From the NCBI RefSeq assembly GCF_000747525.1, contig NZ_CP009278.1, positions 1,116,001 through 1,180,000 of the forward strand: 64,000 bases of DNA, in the 5' to 3' direction. The translations under genes and the position numbers were made by a program. A model generated the notes under the pieces. That model saw only the letters and a list, made by a program, of their open reading frames with translations, searched no databases and had not been told where the DNA came from. The stretch comes from Sphingobacterium sp. ML3W. GTDB taxonomy: Bacteria > Bacteroidota > Bacteroidia > Sphingobacteriales > Sphingobacteriaceae. Position 1 is the first letter of the stretch; each line of letters opens with the position of its first letter. Below, piece after piece: positions 1 to 9,104 of this stretch.

Positions 1-287
1 TGAATCCCGCTATTACTTTTTCTCAGTTTTGTAAACAACAGGAAGAAAATACCGCTACAAAAGTTATCGCTCACTGTATTGATACTGAAAAGCAATATCT
101 AAATCAGGTATTACAACCAGGTAAGCATTATATAGTAATGATTGGTCCGGAAGGTGATTTTTCGACAACAGAAATCGAACAAGCTTTAAATTTAGGTTAT
201 CTTCCCATTTCACTAGGAGAAGCAAGATTAAGAACAGAAACAGCAGCGCTCACTTCATGTCTTGAAGTTTCGTTACTCAATAGATAA
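1..287 (+). CDS. rsmE: 16S rRNA (uracil1498-N3)-methyltransferase, C-terminal part
   Basis: The window opens inside this gene; reading from base 3 gives about 94 codons to a TAA at 285-287. The product would be the SPOUT-fold enzyme that methylates N3 of U1498 in 16S rRNA. The conserved knot motif IGPEGDF (family form IGPEGGF), followed by LGEARLRTETAA near the end, is the typical RsmE C-terminal signature that forms the S-adenosylmethionine pocket. The N-terminal PUA-like domain lies outside the window. A convergent terminator hairpin follows within four bases. The family call is secure; nothing can be said of its promoter. Confidence 0.93.
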   Translation, partial: NPAITFSQFCKQQEENTATKVIAHCIDTEKQYLNQVLQPGKHYIVMIGPEGDFSTTEIEQALNLGYLPISLGEARLRTETAALTSCLEVSLLNR

Positions 288-290
288 AAT

Positions 291-320
291 AAAATAAGCC
301 GCTATTTAGCGGCTTATTTT
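291..320. terminator. Bidirectional terminator between rsmE and the DUF3299 gene
   Basis: A 12-bp perfect stem (AAAATAAGCCGC and its complement) closes on a six-base TATTTA loop and is followed by T-rich sequence in the rsmE direction and A-rich sequence on the other side. It can serve both convergent genes. Confidence 0.8.
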
Positions 321-323
321 ATT

Positions 324-800
324 TTATTTTATAAGAATTGCATCTATAATCATGATTTCAGAGTTCCCTTGTAAAGGATCTTTATTGAATACCATTTTTC
401 CCTTTAGTTTGACAGGTTCTTCGGTAAACTTAATCGCATCACCTTTTAAAAAGACTTCCACCATTGGTGGGATTCCATTTGATCCACAAAACATACATTG
501 TGCTACCGGAAGTACGGATATCATGAAATTTTTGTGCGTCCGTCCACTTGTCAAGGGAACCATATAACCAGGGATCTCAACAATTTTATTTTCTAACGCC
601 TTCAATTCAGCAGGGTAGAAAGGTGTGTATATTTTTTTACTCCCTTTATATGAAACCTGATAGGCCATTTTATCAATTGCTTCCCAAGTTTTGTTCATCA
701 TTGGGGTGTGGTCAGGCACACTTGGATCAAGCCCAATCTGCGCATTTGCAGTAAAGCAACAGGTTATCAGTAAGCTTAAGAATACGATTATTTTTTTCAT
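324..800 (-). CDS. Secreted DUF3299-family protein linked to an ABC exporter
   Basis: The 158-residue product has a signal peptide (residues 1-20, cleavage after TANA) and is probably periplasmic or surface-exposed. The body resembles DUF3299: an IPGYMVPL segment near residue 76 followed by QCMFCG at 101-106 and a GIPPMVEV strand. The CxxC pair is a plausible metal or redox site. It lies 92 bases downstream of the FtsX-like permease gene on the same strand, the usual company of DUF3299 proteins, so it probably works with that transporter. I recall a similar set in the zinc-regulated zrg operon of Vibrio, which fits the His-rich permease next door. Biochemical function is unknown. Confidence 0.75.
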   Translation of the reverse strand: MKKIIVFLSLLITCCFTANAQIGLDPSVPDHTPMMNKTWEAIDKMAYQVSYKGSKKIYTPFYPAELKALENKIVEIPGYMVPLTSGRTHKNFMISVLPVAQCMFCGSNGIPPMVEVFLKGDAIKFTEEPVKLKGKMVFNKDPLQGNSEIMIIDAILIK

Positions 801-892
801 CAGAATATATTATTTATGCGTATAAAGTTAAATGGTATAGTTGAACTAGTTACCCTCGGTTTGTTATTTAAAGCGCCTCGTTTCATAGTGTT

Positions 893-2239
893 CTAATTGT
901 GCGATAAAATTTGTGAGATGGTAGTTCTATATGCCTTTATTGCCGGGATTAAAGCCGAAATGATACCGATTGTACAAGCTAATAAAATAAAAATAAATTC
1001 TATAGGATTTAGACGGAAAGCATCAATAAAATCAGCACTTTGACTTGTTTGTAAACTAATCATGTAAAGTGCGATATGTGCAAAAATAAGACCTAAAAAT
1101 CCTCCTATTATTGTGATGACCATGCCTTCAAGAATAACTAGTGAAAATAGTTTAAGTTTGGAGGCTCCTAAAGTGCGCATGATTGCTAAGTCATATTTAC
1201 GCTGTTTCAGCGCGTTGTACAAGCTTATAAAAACACTCAATCCAGCGATCGACATAATGATATAGGCTAATATCTGTAAAGAGTCTATTCCTACACCTAA
1301 TAGTGAAAATAAGCGTGAACTTTCTATCGCAGGTGAGGCTGCTTGCATTTGTGTATTTTGAGCTATAAATTTTGGTAATACAGCAAGTGCCGCTGGCGAG
1401 CGGTATTGTACCAGTAAAGCGGTGATCTCTAAGCCAGCAGAGTGAATCATATCTGCTCCAATGGATTTAACCATCATACCATTATTCTGTTGCTCATGAG
1501 TATGATCGTGTTCATCATCGCTAATTTCACCATGATGATGGAGATAAGCATCCCTAGTCTCCACTAGATCTTCTTTGGCTTCGGCCTCTTCCGTAGTCAG
1601 CTCGTCATGGTGGCCCGAATGTTCGATTCCATGCACATCCCAAACACTACTAAGACTCGTCAGAATGAGGTTGTCCGTGATGTTGTTATTATGTGCTAAT
1701 ATCCCTACAACTGTAAATGGATGTTCAGCATGGCTATGGCCATCTTTGCTTAGGCCGTGTGAACTATGGATTTGATCGCCAATTTTAATATGCTGCTTGC
1801 GGGCAACATCAGTTCCAATAACGACCTCGTAGTCTTGATGAAATAATGTCCCTTGTTGAATTTTGGTTTCATATAAAGTAAGAAAACTCGAATCCGTACC
1901 TACTATGCGATGCCCTTTATAATTGTCACCTAATGAAACCGGAACAGCAAGTTTTACAAGTGGGTTATGCTGTATTTTTTCAGCTTCAGCTAGGGAGATA
2001 TTTCCAGTGGGGTTATCCATATGATACACACTAGACAATATCAGCTGAAGTGGGCTTCCTTTGGCCCCTACTACTAAATCAATGTTTTTACTATTATTTT
2101 CCAGTTGTTTTTCAAAGCTATCGCTGGTAATTGAAAGTACGCATAATATAGCTACACCAAAAGCAGTGAGTAAGATACTAAGTACAGTCGATCCAGTTTG
2201 TTTACTGATGTTCTTCCAAACTAATTGAATGGTATTCAT
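893..2239 (-). CDS. FtsX-like ABC transporter permease with His-rich periplasmic loop
   Basis: The 448-residue protein has the MacB/LolC-type layout: one N-terminal membrane segment (about 17-38), a large periplasmic domain, and three C-terminal membrane segments in the last 130 residues. The periplasmic part holds two His-rich stretches, one near 158-173 and one near 203-248 including HHH and HDHTH, with acidic residues between them. This is unusual for a lipoprotein-release or MacB permease and suggests binding of zinc or another divalent metal. Only one base separates it from the ATPase gene upstream, so the two form one transporter. Transport substrate is not shown by sequence; a metal-linked role is inference. 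Confidence 0.85.
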   Translation of the reverse strand: MNTIQLVWKNISKQTGSTVLSILLTAFGVAILCVLSITSDSFEKQLENNSKNIDLVVGAKGSPLQLILSSVYHMDNPTGNISLAEAEKIQHNPLVKLAVPVSLGDNYKGHRIVGTDSSFLTLYETKIQQGTLFHQDYEVVIGTDVARKQHIKIGDQIHSSHGLSKDGHSHAEHPFTVVGILAHNNNITDNLILTSLSSVWDVHGIEHSGHHDELTTEEAEAKEDLVETRDAYLHHHGEISDDEHDHTHEQQNNGMMVKSIGADMIHSAGLEITALLVQYRSPAALAVLPKFIAQNTQMQAASPAIESSRLFSLLGVGIDSLQILAYIIMSIAGLSVFISLYNALKQRKYDLAIMRTLGASKLKLFSLVILEGMVITIIGGFLGLIFAHIALYMISLQTSQSADFIDAFRLNPIEFIFILLACTIGIISALIPAIKAYRTTISQILSHN

Positions 2240-2240
2240 A

Positions 2241-2906
2241 CTATTTATGATTAGGATTGAGGGTATTTAAGTCGTAGGTATTCGAAAAGTTGTTTTTTAT
2301 TCTTTTATCATGGGTTGCGATGAGGAGTGTAGCTCCCTGTTGATCCGCTATTTCCATCAATAAAGATAAGACTCGTATTGTATTTTGATCATCAAGTGAA
2401 GCTGTTGGTTCATCTGCAATCAAAAGTAAGGGTTTATTGATGACTGCTCGAGCAATAGCAGCACGCTGCAACTGGCCTCTACTTAATTCATTGGGATAGG
2501 CGTGAGCCTTGTCAGCCAGTTGAAGTTTAGTTAATACATCAAGCACATCATTTTTATTAACTGTTTTTTTTGCAAGTGATTGTGCTAGCTGAATGTTTTC
2601 AAGGATAGTCAGATTTTTGAGCAAATGTGCCTCTTGGAAAATAAAACCTATATGTTGTGACCGAAATTCATCTAATTTCGAAGTATTGAGTTGATAGATA
2701 TCTTCTCGATTGATCCATACCTTTCCTTGCGTCGGTTTCGAGAGTCCTCCTAATAAATGAAGCAATGTTGTCTTACCTGTACCAGAATCTCCAAGCAAAA
2801 GAGTATGTTGACCTTTTTCAATTTGAACTGAAGGGAAACTGATTGACACAGCCCCTTTGTATTGAAAGGAGAGTTCTTGAGTTGTTATAATCGGATTTGT
2901 CTGCAT
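2241..2906 (-). CDS. ABC transporter ATP-binding protein, LolD/MacB type
   Basis: This 221-residue nucleotide-binding subunit shows a Walker A (GDSGTGKTT, 39-47), Q-loop near 91, signature LSRGQ (141-145), Walker B ending LLLIADEP (about 160-167) and a switch His in ATHD near 200. It belongs to the LolD/MacB/FtsE branch that partners FtsX-like permeases. It is the first gene of a three-gene minus-strand cluster and is divergent from the TonB-receptor gene, with 276 bases between the two starts. It would power the permease whose start lies one base downstream. Confidence 0.9.
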   Translation of the reverse strand: MQTNPIITTQELSFQYKGAVSISFPSVQIEKGQHTLLLGDSGTGKTTLLHLLGGLSKPTQGKVWINREDIYQLNTSKLDEFRSQHIGFIFQEAHLLKNLTILENIQLAQSLAKKTVNKNDVLDVLTKLQLADKAHAYPNELSRGQLQRAAIARAVINKPLLLIADEPTASLDDQNTIRVLSLLMEIADQQGATLLIATHDKRIKNNFSNTYDLNTLNPNHK

Positions 2907-3082
2907 GGTATCTTCATTTTTTCAAATGCTAAATTTAACCTAATTCTAGCACATAACCCGAATTGTTGTGACAATATTACATCACATGTGTATTTATTAT
3001 TAAGACCGACCATACTTAACATTTTGCATGTTAATCAAATATTAAGCCCATAATGTAGCCTCATTGTCTCGATATGGTGTTG

Positions 3083-3160
3083 TTAACAATTACTTAACGC
3101 AGAGTGAGTACAATAGTAATGTTAAGATAATATATACATAATATCATGATAATAGATTTG
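3083..3160 (+). promoter_or_regulatory. PHO-box-like direct repeat and -7 box before the TonB receptor
   Basis: At 3083-3099 the sequence reads TTAACA-N5-TTAACG, two hexamers at 11-bp spacing like the PhoP/PhoB boxes known from Bacillus. The first hexamer is part of a perfect TTGTTAACAA palindrome at 3080-3089. At 3153-3160 TAGATTTG matches the Bacteroidota -7 box exactly, 22 bases before the TTG start codon; I see no TTG at the -33 position. Phosphate control is inference from the hexamers. Confidence 0.45.
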
Positions 3161-3182
3161 CAGAAACAAAAAAACAAATAAA

Positions 3183-6056
3183 TTGAAACCACAATTAAAA
3201 CTAAAGAAATTTGTTGCTACCCTAATTCTATTGGTAATAGCAACAGCTATTTTTGCACAAGGTAGTGGAAAGGTCGTTGGAAAAGTAAGTAACAGCAAGA
3301 CGGGCGAAACAATTGCAGGTGTTACTGTGAAAATTTTAAACTCGGCTCGTGCAGGCAGTACAGATGTAACGGGTAATTATAGCATTCCTGGACTTTCTGT
3401 TGGAAAGTATACCTTGGAATTTAGCTATATCGGATATGCAACAAAACAGATAACAGACGTTGAGATCAAGGACAGCGAAATCACAAGCCTTGATATTATC
3501 TTAGATAATTCGGCAGGTAATGTTTTAGAGCAGGTCGTAATAACAGGGAGTTATAAAAAAGAATCTATTGGTGCATTATATGCACAGCAAAAAAATAGCA
3601 TCTCGATTTCAGACGGTATCTCTGCTGAAATCATCAAAAGAACGCCAGATAAAAATACAGGTGAAGTTTTAAAGCGCGTGAGTGGTGCAAGTGTTCAAGA
3701 TAATAAATTTATTGTTATTAGGGGATTAAGTGATCGCTATAACGCTGCTTTATTAAATAACAGTCCTTTGCCAAGTACAGAGCCAGATCGAAAAGCATTT
3801 TCATTTGATATTATTCCTTCTTCTTTAATAGATAATATAGTCATTAGTAAATCGGCTACTGCAGATTTACCTGGCGATTTAACTGGAGGTGCTGTTAATG
3901 TTAAAACTAAAGATTTTCCAGAGCGAAAAACTGTTGAAATAAGTGTTGGTTTAGGTGGTAATTCACAGACCACGTTTAAAGATTTTTACGGAAGTAAAAG
4001 AACAGTGGGTAATTATTTTGGAGTCAAAAATCCAGATAATAACTTACCATCTTCTTTTCCAGTAGATAGAGCAAGCTATACAAACTTAACTTCCGAACAA
4101 AAGGCCGATCATACCAAAGCATTTAAAAACACTTTTGGTTATAAAAAACTAGGCAAATCACTTCCTTATCAAAATATGCAATTTATCTATGGTAATTCAT
4201 ATCGTTTGCGTAACGAGGGTAAGCTCGGATTCATTGGTTCCTTTACTTATCGCAATTCCGAAAGCATAACCAATGAAATTAGAAATGATTTTAATGGTCG
4301 TGATCAAGGATTAAACAGTTATTATTCTCAATATGAGGATACCTATTATCGTTTTAATTCTTCAATTGGAGCACTTGCTAATGTATCGTATATAAAAGAT
4401 AATTTTAAAATCTCTTTGAAAAATATTTTCAATCAAGGACTTGAGCAAAATTTCATCAATAGATTTGGTGTTTTAGATAATGAGTCATTGCGTAAAAGTA
4501 CATTGCTTGAAGTGCACCAAAAACGTATGATGAACTCAGTGCTTGATGGTGAATACCTGTTGAATTCGGATAAACAAACGAAACTATCGTGGAATTTATC
4601 GTACAGCAATATTAATGATGATACACCAGATTTAAGACAGTTGTCGTACGCAAAGAATATAGCACATAAAGATGACCCATCTGTCCCGTTTGAAGCATCT
4701 ATTCCAAATGGATCGGCTACTTCCGAGCAAGCTGGAAAGTTTTACAGCAACTTAAATGAAAATATTTACAGTGCGGCGCTTAATTGGTCCCAAAAGGCTA
4801 ATCTATTAGGATTGGAGCAAACATTAAAATTTGGTGCATTTAAACAATATAAAAAACGTGAAATGAATGCACGTGTTTTAGGCTATGTTGATAAGAATGA
4901 AGATTATGCAGAATATAAAAGGTTATTACAGTTGCCGCAAGATCAGTTGTTTGCAGAGGAAAATATAGCGAAGAATAAGTTTTTCTTAGATGATATTACC
5001 AATCCAACGAATAGTTTCGAAGGTATCGGAGATCTTAGCGGGGGATTCGGTATGATCTCAGGTAACGTTTCTGAAAAGTTGAAAGCAACGGTAGGGTTAA
5101 GAGTTGAAAACTATATTGAGAAATTGATGACAGGATCAAATTCAACAGATGTGGATAATAATGTCAACAATACTTATACCGATTTCTTACCATCATTGAA
5201 CTTGTCTTATGAGTTGAATCCTAAAACAAACTTACGATTCAGTTATTCAAATACAGTGGCTAGAGCTCAATTTCGTGAACTCGCAGCATTTAGTTTTTAT
5301 GATTTCGTAACTGGTAATGTGAAAATTGGTAATCCTGATTTGAAAAGAACAAAAATATCCAATTTCGACCTTCGTTATGAATTTTATCCAAGCTTAGGGA
5401 AATTATTTTCAGTGTCCGCATTTTACAAGAACTTAACAGACCCTATTGAATCTAATATTATTGCAGGTTCTACATCAGCGAGTAAGTCAATGTCTTTTAC
5501 GAATGCGCCGAAAGCTTATATAATGGGAGCCGAAGTTGAAGTGAGACATGATTTAGGAATTTTTAATGAAGACTCTGATTTTTTAAAGAAGTTGACATTC
5601 AGTGCTAATGCTTCTTTGATTAAGTCTGAAGTTAATTTTGAAGGAACAGAATCATTGTTGGAAAATAAAAGATCCTTATATGGTCAATCACCTTACCTTT
5701 TAAATACAGGTCTTCAATACTCGAGTGATGGTGGCTGGGAGTCCAGTGTTTTTTTCAATAGAATCGGACGTAGGATTGATATTGTTGGATTTGGGAACTA
5801 TGTGAATGGTCAGTTTGAAGATGAGTACTCAACCATCTATGAGGCACCGAGAAGCATGTTGGATTTTCAATTAGCAAAGAAAATCATTGCCAATAAAGCA
5901 GAATTGAAATTTAATGCTGGTAATATCTTAAATAGTCAAGTTGTTTTTTACCAAGACATTGATAAAAGTGGTAAGTATAACAGCAATAGTGATCAATTAA
6001 TTAATTCAGTAAAATACGGTAGAAATTTCTCACTATCATTTAGTTATAAATTTTAA
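3183..6056 (+). CDS. TonB-dependent receptor with carboxypeptidase-like regulatory domain
   Basis: The 957-residue outer-membrane receptor starts at TTG 3183; an in-frame TAG at 3153 rules out a longer form apart from an unlikely ATT. Residues 1-25 form a signal peptide (ends IFAQ). A CarboxypepD_reg domain follows (about 28-110), then a plug beginning near QVVITG with IVIRGLSDRY and TGGAVNVKTK, then a long beta-barrel ending in the aromatic SFSYKF. It is not SusC-type: no SusD partner is present, and a beta-helix lipoprotein gene sits 66 bases downstream. Receptors of this plug subtype are often found with such lipoproteins in Bacteroidota. The substrate is unknown; phosphate-starvation control is suggested only by the upstream repeats. 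Confidence 0.9.
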   Translation: MKPQLKLKKFVATLILLVIATAIFAQGSGKVVGKVSNSKTGETIAGVTVKILNSARAGSTDVTGNYSIPGLSVGKYTLEFSYIGYATKQITDVEIKDSEITSLDIILDNSAGNVLEQVVITGSYKKESIGALYAQQKNSISISDGISAEIIKRTPDKNTGEVLKRVSGASVQDNKFIVIRGLSDRYNAALLNNSPLPSTEPDRKAFSFDIIPSSLIDNIVISKSATADLPGDLTGGAVNVKTKDFPERKTVEISVGLGGNSQTTFKDFYGSKRTVGNYFGVKNPDNNLPSSFPVDRASYTNLTSEQKADHTKAFKNTFGYKKLGKSLPYQNMQFIYGNSYRLRNEGKLGFIGSFTYRNSESITNEIRNDFNGRDQGLNSYYSQYEDTYYRFNSSIGALANVSYIKDNFKISLKNIFNQGLEQNFINRFGVLDNESLRKSTLLEVHQKRMMNSVLDGEYLLNSDKQTKLSWNLSYSNINDDTPDLRQLSYAKNIAHKDDPSVPFEASIPNGSATSEQAGKFYSNLNENIYSAALNWSQKANLLGLEQTLKFGAFKQYKKREMNARVLGYVDKNEDYAEYKRLLQLPQDQLFAEENIAKNKFFLDDITNPTNSFEGIGDLSGGFGMISGNVSEKLKATVGLRVENYIEKLMTGSNSTDVDNNVNNTYTDFLPSLNLSYELNPKTNLRFSYSNTVARAQFRELAAFSFYDFVTGNVKIGNPDLKRTKISNFDLRYEFYPSLGKLFSVSAFYKNLTDPIESNIIAGSTSASKSMSFTNAPKAYIMGAEVEVRHDLGIFNEDSDFLKKLTFSANASLIKSEVNFEGTESLLENKRSLYGQSPYLLNTGLQYSSDGGWESSVFFNRIGRRIDIVGFGNYVNGQFEDEYSTIYEAPRSMLDFQLAKKIIANKAELKFNAGNILNSQVVFYQDIDKSGKYNSNSDQLINSVKYGRNFSLSFSYKF

Positions 6057-6122
6057 AGATTAAATCATCATTCCTTAACATTAAGGTTACAACAAACAAA
6101 TAGATTTACAAAAAATTAGATT

Positions 6123-7499
6123 ATGAAATTGAATAGATCGACAAAATGGTTTGCATTAGCATTAGTAGCAACTTCAGTAAGTTTTGCAAGTTGTAGTAAA
6201 TCTGATAATGATCCGGTAACTCCTCCTACTCCAGAAGAAAAGAAAGAAGCGGTTATCGAGGGAAAGATTTCTACTCGTAGAGTGTTAAGTGCAGATACGA
6301 CTTATTTATTAAGAGCGTACGTACAAGTAGTAGATGGTGGTACTTTAGAAATACCAGCCGGTACTATTATTAAAGGTGAAAAATCAACTAAAGCAGCATT
6401 GATTGTTGAACGAGGTGGTAAAATCAAAGCAAATGGTACTGCCGAGAAACCAATTGTGTTCACGTCAGATCAAGCAGATGGTAACAGAGATAAAGGAGAT
6501 TGGTCAGGTATTATAATATGTGGTAAATCTCTTGTGAATACATCTACAGGAACTGCGCAATATGAAGGGGGAGCTTTAGGTGCTACAATAGCAAATTACG
6601 GTGGTGGAACATCACCAGTCTTGGACGATAATTCAGGAGAGTTGACCTATGCTCGTATCGAATTTGCAGGTATTGCTATTGAGAAAGATAAAGAAATCAA
6701 TGGTTTAACGTTATGTGCAGTTGGTTCGGGAACAAAAGTGAGTCATATCCAGGTTTCTTATGGTGGTGATGATTCTTTTGAATTTTTCGGAGGGACTGTT
6801 AATGCCTCTCATTTAATCGCTTACCGTGGTGTGGATGATGATTTTGATTTTGACCAAGGTTATAATGGTAAGATCCAATATGGTATTTCTATTAAAGATC
6901 CAATGATTGCTGATGCAGCTGGAACTTCTAGAGGTATCGAATTAGAAAATAAAGGTACAGTAGCTAATAATCAATATTCAAGACCGGTATTATCGAACTT
7001 TACTTTTATTGGCCCAGGTACAGAGTCTTCAGCTGCTCATGGTGCTGGTGTTCATTTCGGATTAAATAGTCGTATTGTATTAGCAAATTCAATTATTGTA
7101 GGTGCTAAAACAAGTGCTGTAGAATTTAATTCAGATTTCCCTGCTGCAGAATTGAAAGCGGGACGTTCTATCTTCTCAAATAATATGGTATTTGGAAATG
7201 TAGCGAACTATGGCTTAAAAGATGTTAGTGCATTTGCGTCGGTTGCTGATTTAACAGGTTATTTAAATGGATTTGGAGACTTTACTGTAGCATCTGTTGC
7301 TGCAGCAGGATTAACAGCAACAACCCTTTCAACTCCGAATTTATTATTAAAGTCTGACTCTCCTGCGTTAGGAAAAGCTAAATTTGAAGGTGCTGATTTT
7401 GCAAGCTTTAAAACAGAAACTTTCGTTGGTGCGATGGGTGCGACAGAAGACTGGACTAAAGGATGGGCTAGTTGGGATCCAAAAAATAATAAATACTAA
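6123..7499 (+). CDS. Beta-helix lipoprotein paired with the TonB receptor
   Basis: The 458-residue product has a lipoprotein signal (SFASC, Cys near 24) followed by a low-complexity linker of Asp, Pro and Thr. The remainder has repeated GGxxIxA and PIVFTSDQ-type strands expected of a right-handed parallel beta-helix (about 45-330), with DGNRDKGDWSGI and DDDFDFDQG segments that could hold calcium or other cations. Databases often label relatives as 'multidrug transporter', which this sequence does not support because it has no membrane helices. It follows the TonB-receptor gene by 66 bases and ends at a strong terminator, so the two form one transcription unit. A surface role in binding or processing the receptor's substrate is inference. 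Confidence 0.75.
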   Translation: MKLNRSTKWFALALVATSVSFASCSKSDNDPVTPPTPEEKKEAVIEGKISTRRVLSADTTYLLRAYVQVVDGGTLEIPAGTIIKGEKSTKAALIVERGGKIKANGTAEKPIVFTSDQADGNRDKGDWSGIIICGKSLVNTSTGTAQYEGGALGATIANYGGGTSPVLDDNSGELTYARIEFAGIAIEKDKEINGLTLCAVGSGTKVSHIQVSYGGDDSFEFFGGTVNASHLIAYRGVDDDFDFDQGYNGKIQYGISIKDPMIADAAGTSRGIELENKGTVANNQYSRPVLSNFTFIGPGTESSAAHGAGVHFGLNSRIVLANSIIVGAKTSAVEFNSDFPAAELKAGRSIFSNNMVFGNVANYGLKDVSAFASVADLTGYLNGFGDFTVASVAAAGLTATTLSTPNLLLKSDSPALGKAKFEGADFASFKTETFVGAMGATEDWTKGWASWDPKNNKY

Positions 7500-7519
7500 T
7501 AATAGTCTTAATCATATAA

Positions 7520-7547
7520 AGCTCGATCAATAGATCGGGCTTTTTTT
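7520..7547 (+). terminator. Intrinsic terminator after the TonB receptor-lipoprotein pair
   Basis: A nine-pair stem (AGCTCGATC with GATCGGGCT, one G-T pair) closes on a four-base loop and is followed directly by seven T residues. Confidence 0.85.
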
Positions 7548-7652
7548 ATGTTTTTATGTATCCTACATCGGATTTAGATTTACTATTTTTCAATGCGATG
7601 ACAAGGTCTAATAGCCAACCAAATTTAGATTAGAAAGAATAAAAGTTTAGCG

Positions 7653-8855
7653 CTACTTCGGCTCATAATGATAGACCACCTGGTAAGTTTCATTCTTTAG
7701 GTTGTCCGCCATTTGTCCAATGGCTAAATTCTGCTTCTGTGGTGTCGGTTCACATAAAGAATAATATTTGCCATTGTATAGAATTGCATCGCCAATGGGT
7801 TGATCGAATTGTACAGCCATGGTAATATGTGTAGGGAACAATAAAGTAATCATTGGGAGATTGTATATCTCTTTCACCAAGTAAAAAAATAAAGCTGCTC
7901 GATCATCACAATCGCTGTATGAAGTATTGAGCGTTTCTTCTGGAGAGAGTCTCTTTTCCTTTCCAAAATTAATATCATCATTTTCGTAGAGAAATGCATA
8001 TCGCGTAAAACGCATTAAATAGTCAACACCTTTTGTCGTATCCATTTTTTTTATGTTTTCTCTCAGGACAGGAATGAGTGTTTGATACGTTTCCCTGCTT
8101 AAAGGAATATTAAAGTAAGTTTCATAGTCCACTCCAGGGTAATTGGCGAAGATTTTATTTACCTCAGCATTTATCTTCACTTTAAAGTGATACAACCGTT
8201 CATTGTATTTGAAGTTAATTTTTCTATCCACATATTTTTGTGGACTAAAATCAGGCATTTGAGTCACCTTATAGCTGAAATCATGAACCGCTTCATCTAT
8301 TTTAATATTGACGGGTTTATAAACCCCATTACGTTGAAATAGTTTTCCATAATCGTGATAATTCAAACAGGTATATTGATTGTCATCAATAGAAAAAAAT
8401 GGAATGTCAGCGATATCCTCGTTATTTTTTATATAAAATATAATCTGGTTATTACCCACAGCAAGCCTTGCATCATAACCCGAGCGACACATCAAGTACC
8501 ATTTATAGAGGGTGTATCTACTGTAGTTATCTTCTTTTGCGCTTATCGCTTGAGCCGACTGACGTATCAATTGATAATAAATCCAATCGTTCAGTCTGTA
8601 TTTTTTTTTATAAGCTAGTAATGCATCTATGATTGAAGAATTTTGATTCGATGCTATTTTTTTGTAAAAATCTAGGATATGACCTTCGTTTACCTCAGTA
8701 GGAAAGTCTATTAAAAATGTTGAATCTAACGAGAATGTAAAGGGTGCATTATAGAAATCAACATGATAATCTTGTGCATAACTATTCGGCTTTTGAATAA
8801 AAATAAACAAAAGATAAAATAAGCCAGCAAGCAAATATGTATGAAATGATTTCAA
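7653..8855 (-). CDS. Secreted transglutaminase-like cysteine hydrolase
   Basis: A protein of 400 residues with a signal peptide (hydrophobic segment 8-22, ending SYAQ). The C-terminal third has the transglutaminase-core order: a Cys in SDCDDRAALFFYL (about 320), a His in FPTHITMAV (about 348), and an acidic residue in YYSLCEPT (about 377) as the third catalytic position. The N-terminal 230 residues resemble no domain I recognise. Members of this superfamily in Bacteroidota are usually periplasmic proteases or amidases rather than cross-linking enzymes. It is a single gene, convergent with the preceding unit, with no visible partner. The fold is fairly likely; the substrate is unknown. Confidence 0.65.
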   Translation of the reverse strand: MKSFHTYLLAGLFYLLFIFIQKPNSYAQDYHVDFYNAPFTFSLDSTFLIDFPTEVNEGHILDFYKKIASNQNSSIIDALLAYKKKYRLNDWIYYQLIRQSAQAISAKEDNYSRYTLYKWYLMCRSGYDARLAVGNNQIIFYIKNNEDIADIPFFSIDDNQYTCLNYHDYGKLFQRNGVYKPVNIKIDEAVHDFSYKVTQMPDFSPQKYVDRKINFKYNERLYHFKVKINAEVNKIFANYPGVDYETYFNIPLSRETYQTLIPVLRENIKKMDTTKGVDYLMRFTRYAFLYENDDINFGKEKRLSPEETLNTSYSDCDDRAALFFYLVKEIYNLPMITLLFPTHITMAVQFDQPIGDAILYNGKYYSLCEPTPQKQNLAIGQMADNLKNETYQVVYHYEPK

Positions 8856-9104
8856 GTTCTTAACAATTTGTTAATAATCAAGTTACATAAAAATAATATC
8901 AAAATAGATGCCTAAATTATTTGTTTACAGCTAAATGACTATATGTATCGATAATTTCTTAGTTCATTGTCGTTATTCATCTATAAGATTTTATAATTAT
9001 GATGCATTTGTAGTTGAATCCTTACCTCAAATTAATTTGTTAAAGTTATTGTAAAAAGAAGCTAGATATTTAAGGCCTATTTAAAAACTTAACGATTTAA
9101 AGAG

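Noticed and set aside
6123..7499. Multidrug transporter, a label often given to relatives
   Set aside because: There are no membrane helices; the sequence is a lipoprotein with beta-helix repeats.
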